Counted from the first letter of the stretch, positions 44,001-54,600 are shown. The stretch is DNA of 64,000 bases from Strigamia acuminata (GCA_949358305.1 CASHSZ010000025.1:18501-82500), one strand, 5' to 3'. Notes: generated from the letters alone by a model not told the origin. Made by a program: numbers and translations.

Positions 44001-45342
44001 CATGAGCAAAACCCTAGATAGAGCAAAACAGATGTATTTCTGGCCTAGAATGAGCAAAGACACTCGAAACTACGTTCGCAGTTGCACTCATTGCCAACAA
44101 TACAAACCTAGCCAACACCAAAAGCATCGGGCAAGCTATACACCCCACAACATGACCAACCCGTGGGAGACAATAAGCATTGACCTGATGGGACCAAAGC
44201 CAGCCGGTCGTTCACAATTAAAATGGATTTTAGTAATCATTGATAATTGTACAAAATGGATTGAAGTCTTCCCACTAGCGACTGCATCAAGTGAATGCAT
44301 CGTTAATAAAATGAGCGAAGTTTTCCACCGTTGGGGATATCCAAAAAAGATAATCTCCGACAACGGCAAACAATTCGTGTCAACAATATTTAATGATTTT
44401 TGTCGAAAAAATCACGTAGATATTGCTCACATTAGCCCATATCACGCTGCCGCTAATATTACAGAGCGGGCTAACAGGACTTTAAAAATGATGTTAGCTT
44501 TATACTCGGACATTCACTCCCACTGGCCAAAATACTTAAATTCTTTTGCCTTTGCGATGCGCACCGCTAAGTCCGAGGCAACAAATTGTTCACCGATGAT
44601 TCTTAATACGGGAAGAATCGTCCCTTTGCCATTTGACCCGCGTATTACTAAACACGCCATCAAATTCGACAAAGAGAATCCCGAAGCTTATGTCTATAGT
44701 ATTTTAGACGTAATTAGACGTGCACACAGCGAAATGCATCGGAAAATTCAATCGAATTACGAAAAGCATGATCGACTACATAAAGACAAATATTATATTT
44801 GTCAATTTGCCAAAGGAGATCTCGTGTGGAAAGCCACACATATTTTATCAAATAAAGATAAAGGGATTTCGGCAGGATTCGCTGAGAAACGTGATGGACC
44901 TTGGGAAATTACGGCTGTTCTCGGCGGAGGTTCCTACACACTACGTAAGCTTTCTGATAACACGAAAGCAAAAGCGATCAACATACAGGATTTAATGCCT
45001 TATATCCCAAGTTACCCGATTGAGGAATGGACATTAGATCAGAAAGTCGGTACCAACGAATCACACCCGACTCCAGATTGGATGGCAGGTCAGGTTATTA
45101 ATTCTTCAGAATTAATAAATGAACCTGTGTCCATGGAAACAGAGGATTTAGTTGAAGAGAAAGAGGAGGAAACTTCTCAGATTTCTTCTAAAGAGGACGA
45201 AACTCCTCAAAATTCATCCAAAAAGAGGAAAAGATTTCCATCTCCCGTTCGACAGTCTAAACGTAGACCCAAGCCGAACACAAAATACGTGACCGATTTT
45301 GTACAACTCGTAAATTGTCTAAAACAAGTCAAGTTGGGTTAG
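41035..45342 (+). CDS. pol: Pol polyprotein, copy B
   Basis: About 1425 residues after the -1 shift (numbers count from 41107). Protease DSGA is at 147-150. Reverse transcriptase has CIDYRWLN and YLDD at 483-486. RNase H has LTDAS and the HxxxG-like ADALSRAP end. The HHCC finger is GHPLTGHAG ... CTHC. The integrase triad is D1026, D1085, E1120. The GPWEI C-terminal domain is followed by a Glu/Ser/Lys-rich tail with a KRKR-like basic patch. Only 34 residues separate D1085 from E1120, and the motif is NITER rather than NGxxE, as in the Osvaldo/Ulysses-like branch of Ty3/Gypsy (from memory). It performs maturation, cDNA synthesis and integration. No inactivating mutation is seen. Confidence 0.94.
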   Translation, partial: VSHSRRDKKLIQGVVQVAQPPLKELFPFSELSNDLFLRKDEFKLRHKPSHLTVPYVDDSKNKPPSLVISYEAVPVCRKTSSSTGGVDENLKVMTDQLENLSIFSGSWNAPKKPLVPKVFKLRKLLKLEKWNKKERKVLLGKLCNSKLINGGKDDPRMNVQIGGLDYNALMDSGATQCFIGVQLLSNTEIPVEFIQECPRGMRVCAVGIDHRPIGQVCLCVKWADKRRVTPMTFIILHKNVCGLILGHNFMRRTGINPNPRRAVFTCDDMPGWTAPYETTELNCCLASIKTLGLQGEGTPTSPDWAEKLVEGCNSSAEEKQLLVNVLVQLKNVFRDQLGCTKVAKHSIKFKPGATWKHQPYRMYNPAKKAIMTELVEELEADGLIEPATGPYISHPVIVAKPGGKYRLCIDYRWLNAITEVDAIQMPSIDLLIHHTNQAKYFTSIDLTKGYHQMEMEEEDKSKTAFYTPKGKFQFKRLPFGLCNAPSSFQHLMTTVLGDSLYKHALVYLDDIIIFSDTWENHLLHIKDVLEKLDAANLTINKDKSKFGRTSLRFLGHLISEGSLLPDPDKVSAVRNFPKPTCSKDIQRFVGLANFFRKFIPNIANIARPLTNIMHDQAKFVWDDPQTTAFETIKDILCDKDQALLHMPDMNKPFVILTDASHSGLGAVLCQDVELFCEKKQKLIMVPKAVAYASRVLHGAEVRYSTPELECLAVVWAIERFRPYIEYTTFTLESDAKALSWLMSTPEPSGRFGRWAVKIQCGAFKIIFRRGAMNQVADALSRAPLSALDTPDYDYIEPEEITHFYPTWNGNRCASLQVTETERKHFLTNVGLSLDFFSESYNPVRFHDSGEKGEEEGCTRENCRHIDVHNCNHENVHTALTDILKVVPPTRDEIIEAQLKDPACSKILVYLKGDEKLKNRVTDKHWLNAIRGYTLDEPEENKGVMLIYFAPTDEEELNDSGNGFKAVIPRSLVRRALFACHGHPLTGHAGMSKTLDRAKQMYFWPRMSKDTRNYVRSCTHCQQYKPSQHQKHRASYTPHNMTNPWETISIDLMGPKPAGRSQLKWILVIIDNCTKWIEVFPLATASSECIVNKMSEVFHRWGYPKKIISDNGKQFVSTIFNDFCRKNHVDIAHISPYHAAANITERANRTLKMMLALYSDIHSHWPKYLNSFAFAMRTAKSEATNCSPMILNTGRIVPLPFDPRITKHAIKFDKENPEAYVYSILDVIRRAHSEMHRKIQSNYEKHDRLHKDKYYICQFAKGDLVWKATHILSNKDKGISAGFAEKRDGPWEITAVLGGGSYTLRKLSDNTKAKAINIQDLMPYIPSYPIEEWTLDQKVGTNESHPTPDWMAGQVINSSELINEPVSMETEDLVEEKEEETSQISSKEDETPQNSSKKRKRFPSPVRQSKRRPKPNTKYVTDFVQLVNCLKQVKLG
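41056..41096 (+). promoter_or_regulatory. -1 programmed frameshift signal
   Basis: Heptamer A AAA AAC at 41056-41062 in the gag frame, then the gag stop TGA. After a 7-nt spacer there is a perfect 8-bp stem (41070-41077 with 41089-41096) with an 11-nt loop. The pol frame is open only from 41035 and has no ATG near its start. Spacing and heptamer are the classical retroviral type. Confidence 0.92.
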
Positions 45343-45967
45343 GACACAATATATTGAAAATATTTTATTTTAAATAAATATTTCCAATCATATTCACGAA
45401 GAATTGTTAAATTTTATTAATTAAAAACATTTTTTTTTGATGTGGATAAAATTTAACAAATGTTTGAGTTATTTTTTACACAAGCTGATTGTATTCAAAT
45501 TAATCTACGTGTAAACATTTACTTGAAACTGTGTTTCCCCCTTTGGGTTAATAGAAACTTCGAGATGAGTAATTACAAACCAATCAAATTACTCCTCGAA
45601 ACTCCCCTTAACCCCTGGTTTGAGATTATCACTCACTTGTTCGCCAAGTTTTGTACTGGACTGAAATCAAGGATTATTCTCGACCCTTCGACGCTTTAAC
45701 GGATTTTCGCTGAAATTTATTCAAATTCAGAAATTATCGACACGACGCTGATTATCGAAACCATCTCGTGGACAAAATCGCGAGTAAGCCTTTCACGAAC
45801 TCACTAAGTGAATTCCCGCGTTCATTACGGCGGACTTAGAATTCGCACGCGCCGCACAACGTTTTTATCGGCCAACATCGCCGGAACCGAGCAGCCCTCG
45901 CAAATACGTGAAGCTAGACATTAAACTAGCCAAGTATACCCTTCTAGGACTACACCTAGTTAATGCA
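45343..45967 (+). other. Spacer and joined exons before the third ORF, copy B
   Basis: Non-coding. Contains the two precise junctions (45818/45819 and 45962/45963) where copy A has introns. In the frame of the third ORF the spacer is open from 45812, but the first ATG is 45968. Confidence 0.8.
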
Positions 45968-47611
45968 ATGAGTCGCCGAGGTCGTGCTAGCAAGCGACAG
46001 TACGTGCATTGGGATCCAGAAGAATCGGAAGAGACGGATTATCGCTTTGTTAATCCCTCCTCTGACCCCGAGCTCGTCGCCAACTGGGCCCGTGATAACC
46101 CGGATCTCGTACCGCCACGAATTAGGACCGCCATGGGTGTTAGCCCGACCGACTCGCGTCCTTCCAGAGGCCGTCAAGCTAGTCAGCGTGTTGTAACCTA
46201 TGATGCGCCGAATTGGGATTTTTCTGACGACTCGTCACAATACTCCCGTTCTGCCTCGAGGAGACGGCGCCAAGATGACTTCTCACAAGAAGAAGAATCG
46301 GTTGAAGAAGCTCCGCCTCCAGCTACCAGCAGGCAGTTTGCCCGACCACGAAATCCGCGTGATACCGCTAGTCGAGGCAAGACTGGCAAATCCAAAGGAC
46401 CCACCAAGTCCACGTTGGCATCTTCATCCGAAGCGCTGACCCGCCCAACATCGCAAGCTCGTTCGATATCGGAGCTAAATTTGCCAAGTTACCGGAAGCA
46501 GCGAAGAGAACACGTATTTCGAGATATGGAAGCTGCCGCCTTGGGGACTAACATCATGCCAAAGTCGAAGCTGATGTTCTGCCCATTGTGCGCAGGATGC
46601 GGATGGTTGTCGTCCTTGTTATCCGGCATTCACGCCGTAGTCTGCGTGAACTGTCACGGTGGTAAGCGCGTTGCCATATCCAGCATGTGGAATGAAGAAA
46701 TTCTTCCATTTATCGTCAAGGGGCTAAGTACGCCGACAGCACGCAATTGGGCGATGTGTCGCGAATGTGGCCTCATCCACCAGGGCCCGGAGCAGGCTAT
46801 TTATGTAGACCCGGCACAAATGTCCAGCACCTCGACTCCACGAGGAGGATTTACGGAGCCACAACGCGAGCCGGAAACTCCCACCCCTGCGATTGATGGA
46901 ACTCCAGTTGCCTCGGCAGAAAACCTTCCAACGTCAGTTATTGCGTCTGATTCTCCGCCGGTTGCATCCGATTCTGGTCCACAAGCCGCCGCTTCTCCAG
47001 AGGGAACGTCGACTAACAACATGATTGTAGCGACTATCCCGCTCCCAGAAGCAAGCCACGCTGCTGAACCGGTTATTTTACTGGTCCACCCATATATGCC
47101 GAGACCAGACATGTCGCTCACGGAGCAAACTAAGGCGGAAGTGGAACATTATTTCCCAATTTTATTGGAAGCAGCTAAGCGTATTAGTGTGTCGATTTCA
47201 AACGACCGAATTCCAGATTTGAGCGTGCCACTGGCCGTGATCCAATGGATTTTCCATCCATCCCGGCCGGAATCTTTTCAAACTCGCTCTTTTATTTGGT
47301 GTAAGATTTTGCAACAGGTCTCAGCAGCAGCACACCCGTTGATTCGTGAGGGATGGCACTCCGGCTTACCCGACCATCACTTGGTTTTCTCCGAGCCAAC
47401 CAGCGCTAACACCATTCCGTTAGGAGGGCCTGATCCCCTGGAAGTATTCACCGAGGAACAACACAGAATGCTCCTGAATCCCCTGGCCCATGACGTTGAG
47501 ACAGATGTAGTACCGGAATTGGTAGCTATTCAACTTAATTCTCCACCCGCAGCCGTCTCGGAAGTTGTTACATCCATGGAAGGATTTATTGAGGATGAAG
47601 AGTTGGACTAG
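45968..47611 (+). CDS. Accessory cysteine-rich ORF (third ORF) of copy B
   Basis: 547 residues from ATG 45968 (an upstream GTG would add 20, but the ATG is preferred because it is the one shared with copy A). Same layout as the copy A protein: disordered Arg/Ser/Glu-rich start, three CxxC pairs with histidines near 205-271, a Pro/Thr-rich linker that is four residues shorter here, and a conserved C-terminal region. Reading-frame retention, together with an in-frame indel and mostly conservative changes between copies, suggests it is under protein-level constraint. No membrane segment. Function unknown. Confidence 0.82.
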   Translation: MSRRGRASKRQYVHWDPEESEETDYRFVNPSSDPELVANWARDNPDLVPPRIRTAMGVSPTDSRPSRGRQASQRVVTYDAPNWDFSDDSSQYSRSASRRRRQDDFSQEEESVEEAPPPATSRQFARPRNPRDTASRGKTGKSKGPTKSTLASSSEALTRPTSQARSISELNLPSYRKQRREHVFRDMEAAALGTNIMPKSKLMFCPLCAGCGWLSSLLSGIHAVVCVNCHGGKRVAISSMWNEEILPFIVKGLSTPTARNWAMCRECGLIHQGPEQAIYVDPAQMSSTSTPRGGFTEPQREPETPTPAIDGTPVASAENLPTSVIASDSPPVASDSGPQAAASPEGTSTNNMIVATIPLPEASHAAEPVILLVHPYMPRPDMSLTEQTKAEVEHYFPILLEAAKRISVSISNDRIPDLSVPLAVIQWIFHPSRPESFQTRSFIWCKILQQVSAAAHPLIREGWHSGLPDHHLVFSEPTSANTIPLGGPDPLEVFTEEQHRMLLNPLAHDVETDVVPELVAIQLNSPPAAVSEVVTSMEGFIEDEELD

Positions 47612-48259
47612 AAAGCGTCAACGATGTCGGGATCCGTTACTTTCCCGATATCTTCCCTTTTAAGGCAAGACCAGAAGTAACGAGTCCATTTTCTCCATCT
47701 CCATTTCTTGACCCGAGTTGAAACAAAGATTTAGTCAGGTTCAGGTGTATTTTATGCCGCTTTTTTGTGAATAATACAAAGATCTTTAATATTTAAACTA
47801 ACAATTCTGTTAAAATTTGATTACGAGTCAATGTGAGTTTGTTTATATGAATACTAATTTTAATACTTGAATTTTAACGTGTAAAGTGTTATTTTGCAAA
47901 TCATTATATTTCCAATGAGAAGTTAAGTTTTGTGAAAATAATTGTTGAATTTTATTAATCATTTGTTTGGTACAAGAGTTTGATGTTAGTTTAAGTTATC
48001 GCCTTTTCTTGATGCAGTTGTAAGTCCACCTGTAAAGAGAGATGGAAGTTATTATTGATAATTGAAAGTTTTATAACCTTAATAAATATTTTTTGAAGCA
48101 TTTGATTAAGAAATACTCTTTATTTATACTATTAAGATATAAAATAAAGGTTTTTGCTTACCAAGGATTACAGCTCGAGTCCCCTAGATGACAGTGTGGT
48201 CTTGATCCTCAAGATATTCGGAATAAATAGTATGTTAATACAGGTATTAACATATATTT
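47612..48259 (+). other. 3' untranslated region of copy B
   Basis: A/T-rich, collinear with copy A. Near the end is the inverted repeat ATGTTAATAC-AG-GTATTAACAT (48232-48253). Confidence 0.65.
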
Positions 48260-48269
48260 AAGGGGGACT
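48260..48269 (+). promoter_or_regulatory. Polypurine tract of copy B
   Basis: AAGGGGGACT immediately before TGTGACGG of the 3' LTR. Confidence 0.87.
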
Positions 48270-49264
48270 TGTGACGGTTACACTGTCATGCACTTTGTTA
48301 GTATAGGACGATTACTTCACCAATAGATGGCGCTGATGCGTTTTAGCGGTAAATTCAAATTTCGACAATTTTTGAGTGAATAAAATATAAATTACTATTT
48401 ATATTTTATTCCACTGCAACTTTAGACACTTTTAAATACTTTTGGATGTTTAAATGCTAGTTGATTTATTTGTCACATAATTCTATTGAATTATGTGCAA
48501 CCTCTACACCTGGTGAAGTCACCCCCCATCACCCACTGTGAGTTGGACTCCTTTTGGATTATAGTCAAAGGGACTTAATCCAAAATGTGTCCTGCGTATC
48601 CAGTTCCTGTTTTGGACCTAGTAGAAGACTATGTCCTGAGTATCCACTTCCTATGACCTAGGATTGGATGGATTTGACTGCCCAGTGATCCCATTGGATC
48701 ACTGAACAGCTATTCTCCTCACCGAGTATATATCCCCCTGCAAAACGGATATAGCTCGCTCTTGTTCTGTTTTTGTTTGATACTGATATTACTTGAGCAC
48801 ATATTATACTTCTCTGCGTTCCGACAATCCGTTGTAGAAATACTTTGTATTTAGTGTAAGTATCTAGAGTGGGTAGAAGACTCACAGACACACTGCCCGC
48901 CTCTTCATGCCAACATTCCGTTGTAGAAATGTTGTAACTAGAGTGAGTAATTCACAGACACATTTAAGTGTAGTATCTAGAGTGGGGTACAACCCACAGA
49001 CGCACTCCCTCCAGCTTCATGCCAACATTCCGTTGTAGAGTGCAGAATCTAGAGTGGAGTAAAATTCACAGACGCATTGGTAATGTAGAATCTAGAGTGG
49101 AGTATTTATATTTCACAGACGCATTATCAGAGTAATCGACGCGGAGTAATTTCCCGGTTACTCTCCCGCCAGCCAGGACCGAGTGGAGTAATTTCCCGGC
49201 GATGGATAACCTTTCCTGCGAGATATTTCGATTCAATTCGTTATTGGTTTGACGGAACATTTAA
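48270..49264 (+). repeat. 3' LTR of copy B (truncated)
   Basis: First 995 bp of the LTR, apparently identical to the 5' LTR over the parts compared. It breaks off after GACGGAACATTTAA into GC-rich repeat DNA, losing the last 595 bp including the putative polyadenylation signal. Confidence 0.93.
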
Positions 49265-49900
49265 CCTTGGGGTATGTGTGCGGATTTTGTCGGGGGCGAA
49301 AGGGTCCCGCTTTTTAACATTACGGCGGCCTATACGTTGTTTCGTTGATCGCGACTGTGATGCGGAATTTGCGGATGTTGTTTTGGCCGAGTAGTTCGTG
49401 CGACCGAGCGCGTTTTGTTCGTTGCTTTTCGGTGTTCGGTGGGTTTTGTGACCGGTCAAGGGTTTCGCTAAAACGTGGTTTTTGTGACGGGAGGGAGGGG
49501 GGATCGGTTCATGTGCTCCGAACGCGCCGCGACGCGCCGTGACTTGGGCCAAAAACGACCCGGTCGGAAACCGGGTCCCGGGCTTCGTCGAGGCGTGGTT
49601 TTTGAGAACGGGGGGAGGGGGGGATCGGGTCGCGTGCTCCGAAAGCGCCGCGACGCGCCGTGACTTGGGCCAAAAACGACCCGGTCGGAAACCGGGTCCC
49701 GGGCTTCGTCGAGGCGTGGTCCCGATCGGGACAAACTCTTCCGGAAAATGTCCGGTGGAATGTTGAGAGTGTCGATGGACGACGTTCGAGTTTATATCGT
49801 AAGTAAGTAAGTATCTGACAAAACTTGCACAGAATTTTGTCAACATTTGATAAATTTCCACAGAATTTAACGTTGTTTTGCTAAAACCTGCGGAAACGTG
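49265..49900. repeat. GC-rich repeats after copy B, 120-bp tandem units
   Basis: About two units of 120 bp (near 49473-49591 and 49592-49711), each with CGTGGTTTTTG, a G-rich run, GATCGG, GTGCTCCGAA, CGCCGCGACGCGCCGTGACTTGGG and GACCCGGTCGGAAACCGGGTC. ORFs here follow the repeat. A segment near 49731-49775 is shared with 9100-9150. No gene. Confidence 0.65.
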
Positions 49901-50760
49901 TCTAGTCGGGCAGAAACGTCTCGTAAAATGTTGCTGAAATTCCGTGGAAATTTGTCAAAAATTGACAAAAGTTGGTGACCGACCCACATCGCGTTGCGGC
50001 GCGGTCGGAGCACGCGACCCGATCCCCCCCCCCCCCCCCTCCCCCCGTCCCCAAAAAACCACGCCTCGAGGAACCCCGAGGTTCGGTTTCCGACCGGGTC
50101 GCCTCTTGATCCGACTCGGGGCGCGTCACGGCGCGGTCGGAGGACGGCCCTCGCCCCCAAAAACCACACTCCGGGTCACGTGGTCTCGCACTCGACTTTT
50201 TCAGTTTTCCCGTTTTCGGCCCGTTACGGCCAAGGACCGTAACGGGTCGAAAACGGGCCGCAACGGGTCGAAAACGGCCGCAACGGGTCGAAAACGGCCC
50301 GCACGGGCCGTTAACGGGCCGCCGACGGTCCCGTCACAATCCCGTAACGGCTCGCACGGGCCGTTAACGGGCCGCCGACGGTCCCGTCACGATCCCGTAA
50401 CGGCTCGCACGGGCCGTTAACGGGCCGCCGACGGTTCCGTAACTATCCCGTAACGGCCCGCACGGGCCGTTAACGGGCCGCCGACGGTCCCGTCACGATC
50501 CCGTAACGGCCCGCACGGGCCGTTAACGGGCCGCCGACGGTCCCGTCACGGTCCCGTAACGGCTCGCACGGGCCGTTAACGGGCCGCCGACGGTCCCGTC
50601 ACGGTCCCGTAACGGCCTTCGTTCCCGGACTTCGGCTCGCCGACGGCCCGTGCGACCTCATGCGGGCCGCTAACGGGCCGTCAACGGGCCGTTAACGGCC
50701 CGTTTTCGACCCGCTACGGCCCGTCACGGCCTGTTGGCCGTGCGACCCGTGACTCGGAGT
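49901..50760. repeat. GC-rich palindromic minisatellite block 1
   Basis: Contains a poly-C run (50027-50046). From about 50290 to 50620 it is a tandem array of about 53-bp units (CGTAACGGCTCGCACGGGCC, GTTAACGGGCCGCCGACGG, TCCCGTCACGATCC). Each unit is built from short palindromes (GGCCGTTAACGGCC). The leading part (50124-50200) is repeated directly at 54048-54130. No coding gene. Confidence 0.75.
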
Positions 50761-53700
50761 GTGGTTTTTGGGGACGAGGGCCGTCCTCCGGCCGCGCCGC
50801 GACGCGCCGCGGGTCGGACAAGAAACGACCCGGTCGGAAACCGAACCTCAGTGTCCAATCGGGCAGAAATTGTGCGAAAGTTTAACCAAAAATGGCCAAA
50901 AGTCGGTGCAAGTTTTGCACGCAACAAACGTCCGATGTGACAGTGCCCATGCGGGTTGGACGTGCATGTGGGCGCGTGTGGGCGCTCGATTTACCGGCCC
51001 GTTGGACGAGTTAAACCAAAATTTCCCAATATCTTGCATAAATTTAAAGAAGATTTGACAGATTTCCAGATTTTAAGCGATGTTTTACATAAGTCCGTCC
51101 CATTGCTGAAATTCCGTGAAAATTTGTCAAAAATTGACAAAAGTCTGTGCAAATTTAGTCAGAAATAGGAAACAAAAAATTTAAAATTCGTCCAACGCGC
51201 CAGTAAATCGAGCGCGCCCATGGACAGTGCGCCGGCGGGAGCCCCGGCCGTCCTCTCTCTCTCTCTCTCTCGGCCGCCAAGGCTCGCCCCTCCGCCCGTC
51301 GGCGGGAGCCCCGACCGTCCCCCCTCTCTCTTTCGGCCGCCAAAGGATCGCCCCTCCGCTCGTCACAGATTTTTGTCAATATTTGATGAATTTCAACAGA
51401 TTTTCAGCAATATTTTACAGGACATTTCTGCTCTTTTGGATACATTTTCAAAGGTTTTATTGCTAAAATTCTGGGGAAATTTATCAAATATTGACAAAAA
51501 ATCGATGCAAGTTTTGTCAGAAATTGATAAAATCTTCTTAAACTCGTCCAACGCGCCGGCGAGTGCACATGCGGGGACAGTGGGCACGTCCAGCCCGCGT
51601 GCACACTGTCAGATCGGGCGGTTTCGGGCACAGTTTGATCCGGGCAAATATCTAGCAAAACTTGCACCGATTTTTTGTCAATTTTAGACAAATTTCAGCG
51701 ATATTTTACGAGACATTTCTGCTCGATTGGACACATTTCCAGGGGTTTTTTGTAAAACATTGATAAAATTCCGTGGAAATTTATCAAATATTGGCAAAAT
51801 TCGGTGCTAATTTTGTCAAAAATTAGGAAAAAAAAAATTTTCAAAACTTGTCCAACGTGCCGGTAAATCGAGCGCCCACATGCCTAGATAGTGCACGCCC
51901 AACCCGCCAAGGCTCGCCCCTCCGCCCGTCGGCGGGAGCCCCGGCCGTCCCCTCTCTCTCTCTTTCTCTCTCTCTCTCGGGCGCCCGGAGCTCGCCCCTC
52001 CGCCCGTCACCGACTTTTGACACAATTTTTGATGAAATTCAACGGAATTTTAGCAACGTTTTACAAAAAACCTGTGGAAATGTGTCCAACCGGGCAGAAA
52101 TGTGTCGTAAAATGTTGCCGAAATTCTGTGAAAATTTGTCACAAATTGCCAAAAGTCGGTGCAAGTATTGCTAGATTTGGGCGCATCAAACTGTGCCGAG
52201 ATCTGACAGTGTCCACGCGGTTTTGAAGCGCCCACTGTCGACGCACGTGGGCGCTCAATTTACCGGCGCGTTGGACGAGTTTTGAAAAAAGTTTTTTCCT
52301 AATTTCTGACAAAACTTGCACCGAATTTTGTCAATATGTGATAAATTTCCATGGATTTTAAGCAATGTTTTACAGAAGTCCGTCCCATCGGGCAGAAATG
52401 TCTCGTAAAATGTCGCTGAAATTCTGTGGAAATTTGTTAAAAAATTCCCACAAGTCGGTGCAACTTTTGCACGCATCAAACTGTGCCCCGAGAGTCCACG
52501 CGTGTGCCCGATCTGACAGTGTCCACGCGGGTTGGACGTGCGCATGTGGGCGCGCGATTTACTGGCCTCCAACTCATCAATTAAAGCTCTCATGCAGCGC
52601 AACGAATCATCTGAAGAGCGCTAGTGAATTCAAAAAATGGCGACAGAAAAATTAAAAACACGTCTAATTTATTCGACTCAAGAACACGAACTAAATTGTC
52701 CAGATACTAGTCTACAATAGAAAATGCGGGAGTGCAACAATTGAAATTGCACGCGCTCAAAACAATTAGCAAAATAAAATCATATAAAACATCGAGACTG
52801 ACGTAACTAGAATCACACGATCGTCGACGAGAGTCCACGCATGTGCGTGCGCGATGTACTCGTGTGGCCACGTGTTAAACGTGGGCACGACGCGCAAGAA
52901 CCGTACACACCGAGTCAAGGAACCACTAAAAAGACAAAACGAATTAAACACATGTCTAATGCAAAAACAATTAACAATAAAACTGTGCCCGAAACCGCCC
53001 GATCTGACAATGTCCACGCGGGTTGGACGTGTAAAACATCGCTTAAAATCTGTGGAAATCAGTCAAATGTTCTTAAAAATCGGTGCAAGTTATGCAAAAT
53101 ATTGGGAAAATTTTGTTTAACTCGTCCAACGCGCCGGTAAATCGAGCGCCCACACGTGCCCACATGCGTGAACAGTGCACTCGCCCTCTCGCCCCGTCGG
53201 CGTAGGCGCCGGCCGTCCGCCCTCTCTCTCTCTCTCTCTCTTCCGCTCGGGAATCGCCCTTCCGCCCGTCACCGAATTTTGTCAATATCTGATAAATTTC
53301 TACAGAATTGCAGCAACATTATACGGGATATTTCTGCCCTTTTGGATGGGGCTTCTGTAAAACATTGCTTAAAATCTGTGTAAATTTATTAAATGTCGTT
53401 AAAAATCGTTGCAAGTTTTGTCAGATTTTGGAGAATTTTTTTAGAACTCGTCCAACGCGCCAGTAAATCACGCGCCCACGTGCGTGGACAGTGCGCCCCG
53501 CGTGGACACTGTCAGGTCGGGCACACTCGTGGACTCTCGGGGCACACGGTTTGATGCGTCCAAAAAAATTGCACCGACTTTTGACAATTTGTGATAAATT
53601 TCCAAGTAATTTCAGCAATATTTTGCGAGACATTTCTGCCCGATTGGATACATTTCCACAGGTTTTTGTAAAACATTGCTAAAATTCGGTGGAAATCTAT

Positions 53701-53960
53701 CAAATGTTGCCACAATTCGGTGCAAGTTTTGCGAGATTTGCTCGCATCAAACTGTGCCCGAAAATGCCCGACTTGACAGTGTCCACGCGGGTTGGACGCG
53801 CCCAGCACTGTCCAAGCACGTGGGCGCGTGTGGGCGCTCGATTTATCGGCGCGTTGGACTAGTTTTAAAAAAATTTTCCCAATTTCTGACAAAATTCGCA
53901 CCGAATTTTTGCAATTTTTGATAAATTAACACAGAATTTCAGCAATGTTTTAAACAAGTC
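50761..53960. repeat. Interspersed repeat family in alternating orientation
   Basis: Multiple copies of a few-hundred-bp unit containing AAATTCCGTGGAAATTTGTCAAA, CGGTGCAAGTTTTGC, CGTCCAACGCGCCGGTAAATCG and TGGACAGTGC phrases. They appear in one orientation near 51187, 51546, 51850, 53126 and 53450, and in the other near 50990, 52257 and 53840. Some carry CT-rich runs (51255-51275, 51950-51980, 53220-53245). A related copy lies at 3780-4262. No exon is convincing; short ORFs shadow the repeat. Confidence 0.65.
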
Positions 53961-54600
53961 CGTCCAATCGGGCAGAAATGTCTCGTAAAATGTTGCTGAA
54001 ATTCCGTGAAAATCTGTCAAAAATTGACAAAAGTTGGTGACCGACCCGCGGCGCGTCACGGCGCGGTCGGAGGACGGCCCTCGTCCCCAAAAACCACACT
54101 CCGGGTCACGTGGTCTCGCACCCGACTCCCTCAGTTTTCCCGTTTTCAGCCCGTTACGGGATCATGACGGGCCGTTACGGGATCGTGACGGGACCGTCGG
54201 CGGCCCGTTAACGGGCCGTTAACGGCCCGCATGAGGTCGTACGGGCCGTCGGCGAGCCGAAGTCCGGGAACGAAGGCCGTTACGGGACCGTCACGGGACC
54301 GTCGGCGGCCCGTTAACGGCCCGTGCGAGCCGTTACGGGATCGTGACGGGACCGTCACGATCCCGTCAACGGCTTGTACGGGCCGTTAACGAGCCGCCAA
54401 CGGGACCGTCACGATCTCGTAACGGCCCGTACAAGCCGTTGACGGGATCGTGACGGGACCGTCACGATCCCGTAACGGCCCGCACGGTCCGTTAACGGGC
54501 CGCCGACGGTCCCGTCACGACCCCATCACGGCCCGTACAAGCCGTTGACGGGGTCGTGACGGGACCGTTACGGGACCGTCGGCGGGCCGTTACGGGCCAT
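53961..54600. repeat. GC-rich palindromic minisatellite block 2
   Basis: Repeats the start of block 1 in direct orientation (ACAAAAGTTGGTGACCGACCC, then CCAAAAACCACACTCCGGGTC), then a scrambled array of GGGACCGTCGGCGGCCCGTTAACGG and TCGTGACGG units that run partly inverted relative to block 1. No gene. Confidence 0.7.

Larger units (their letters stand above)
36549..49264 (+). mobile_element. Ty3/Gypsy-type LTR element, copy B (near full length)
   Basis: 5' LTR, tRNA-Gln primer site, leader with small ORF, gag, -1 frameshift signal, uninterrupted pol, third ORF, polypurine tract and a 3' LTR cut at 49264 (995 of 1590 bp). All three large frames are open. Compared with copy A it lacks the embedded LTR and the two introns ahead of the third ORF. 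The 3' truncation removes the far end of the LTR, so no target duplication can be tested. A complete version would be about 13.3 kb, large for the group because of the LTRs and the third ORF. Confidence 0.92.

Noticed and set aside
49241..50420. Pro/Arg/Gly-rich ORFs in the GC-rich repeats
   Set aside because: They follow 120-bp and 53-bp repeat periods in several frames, with no splice sites or conserved domain.
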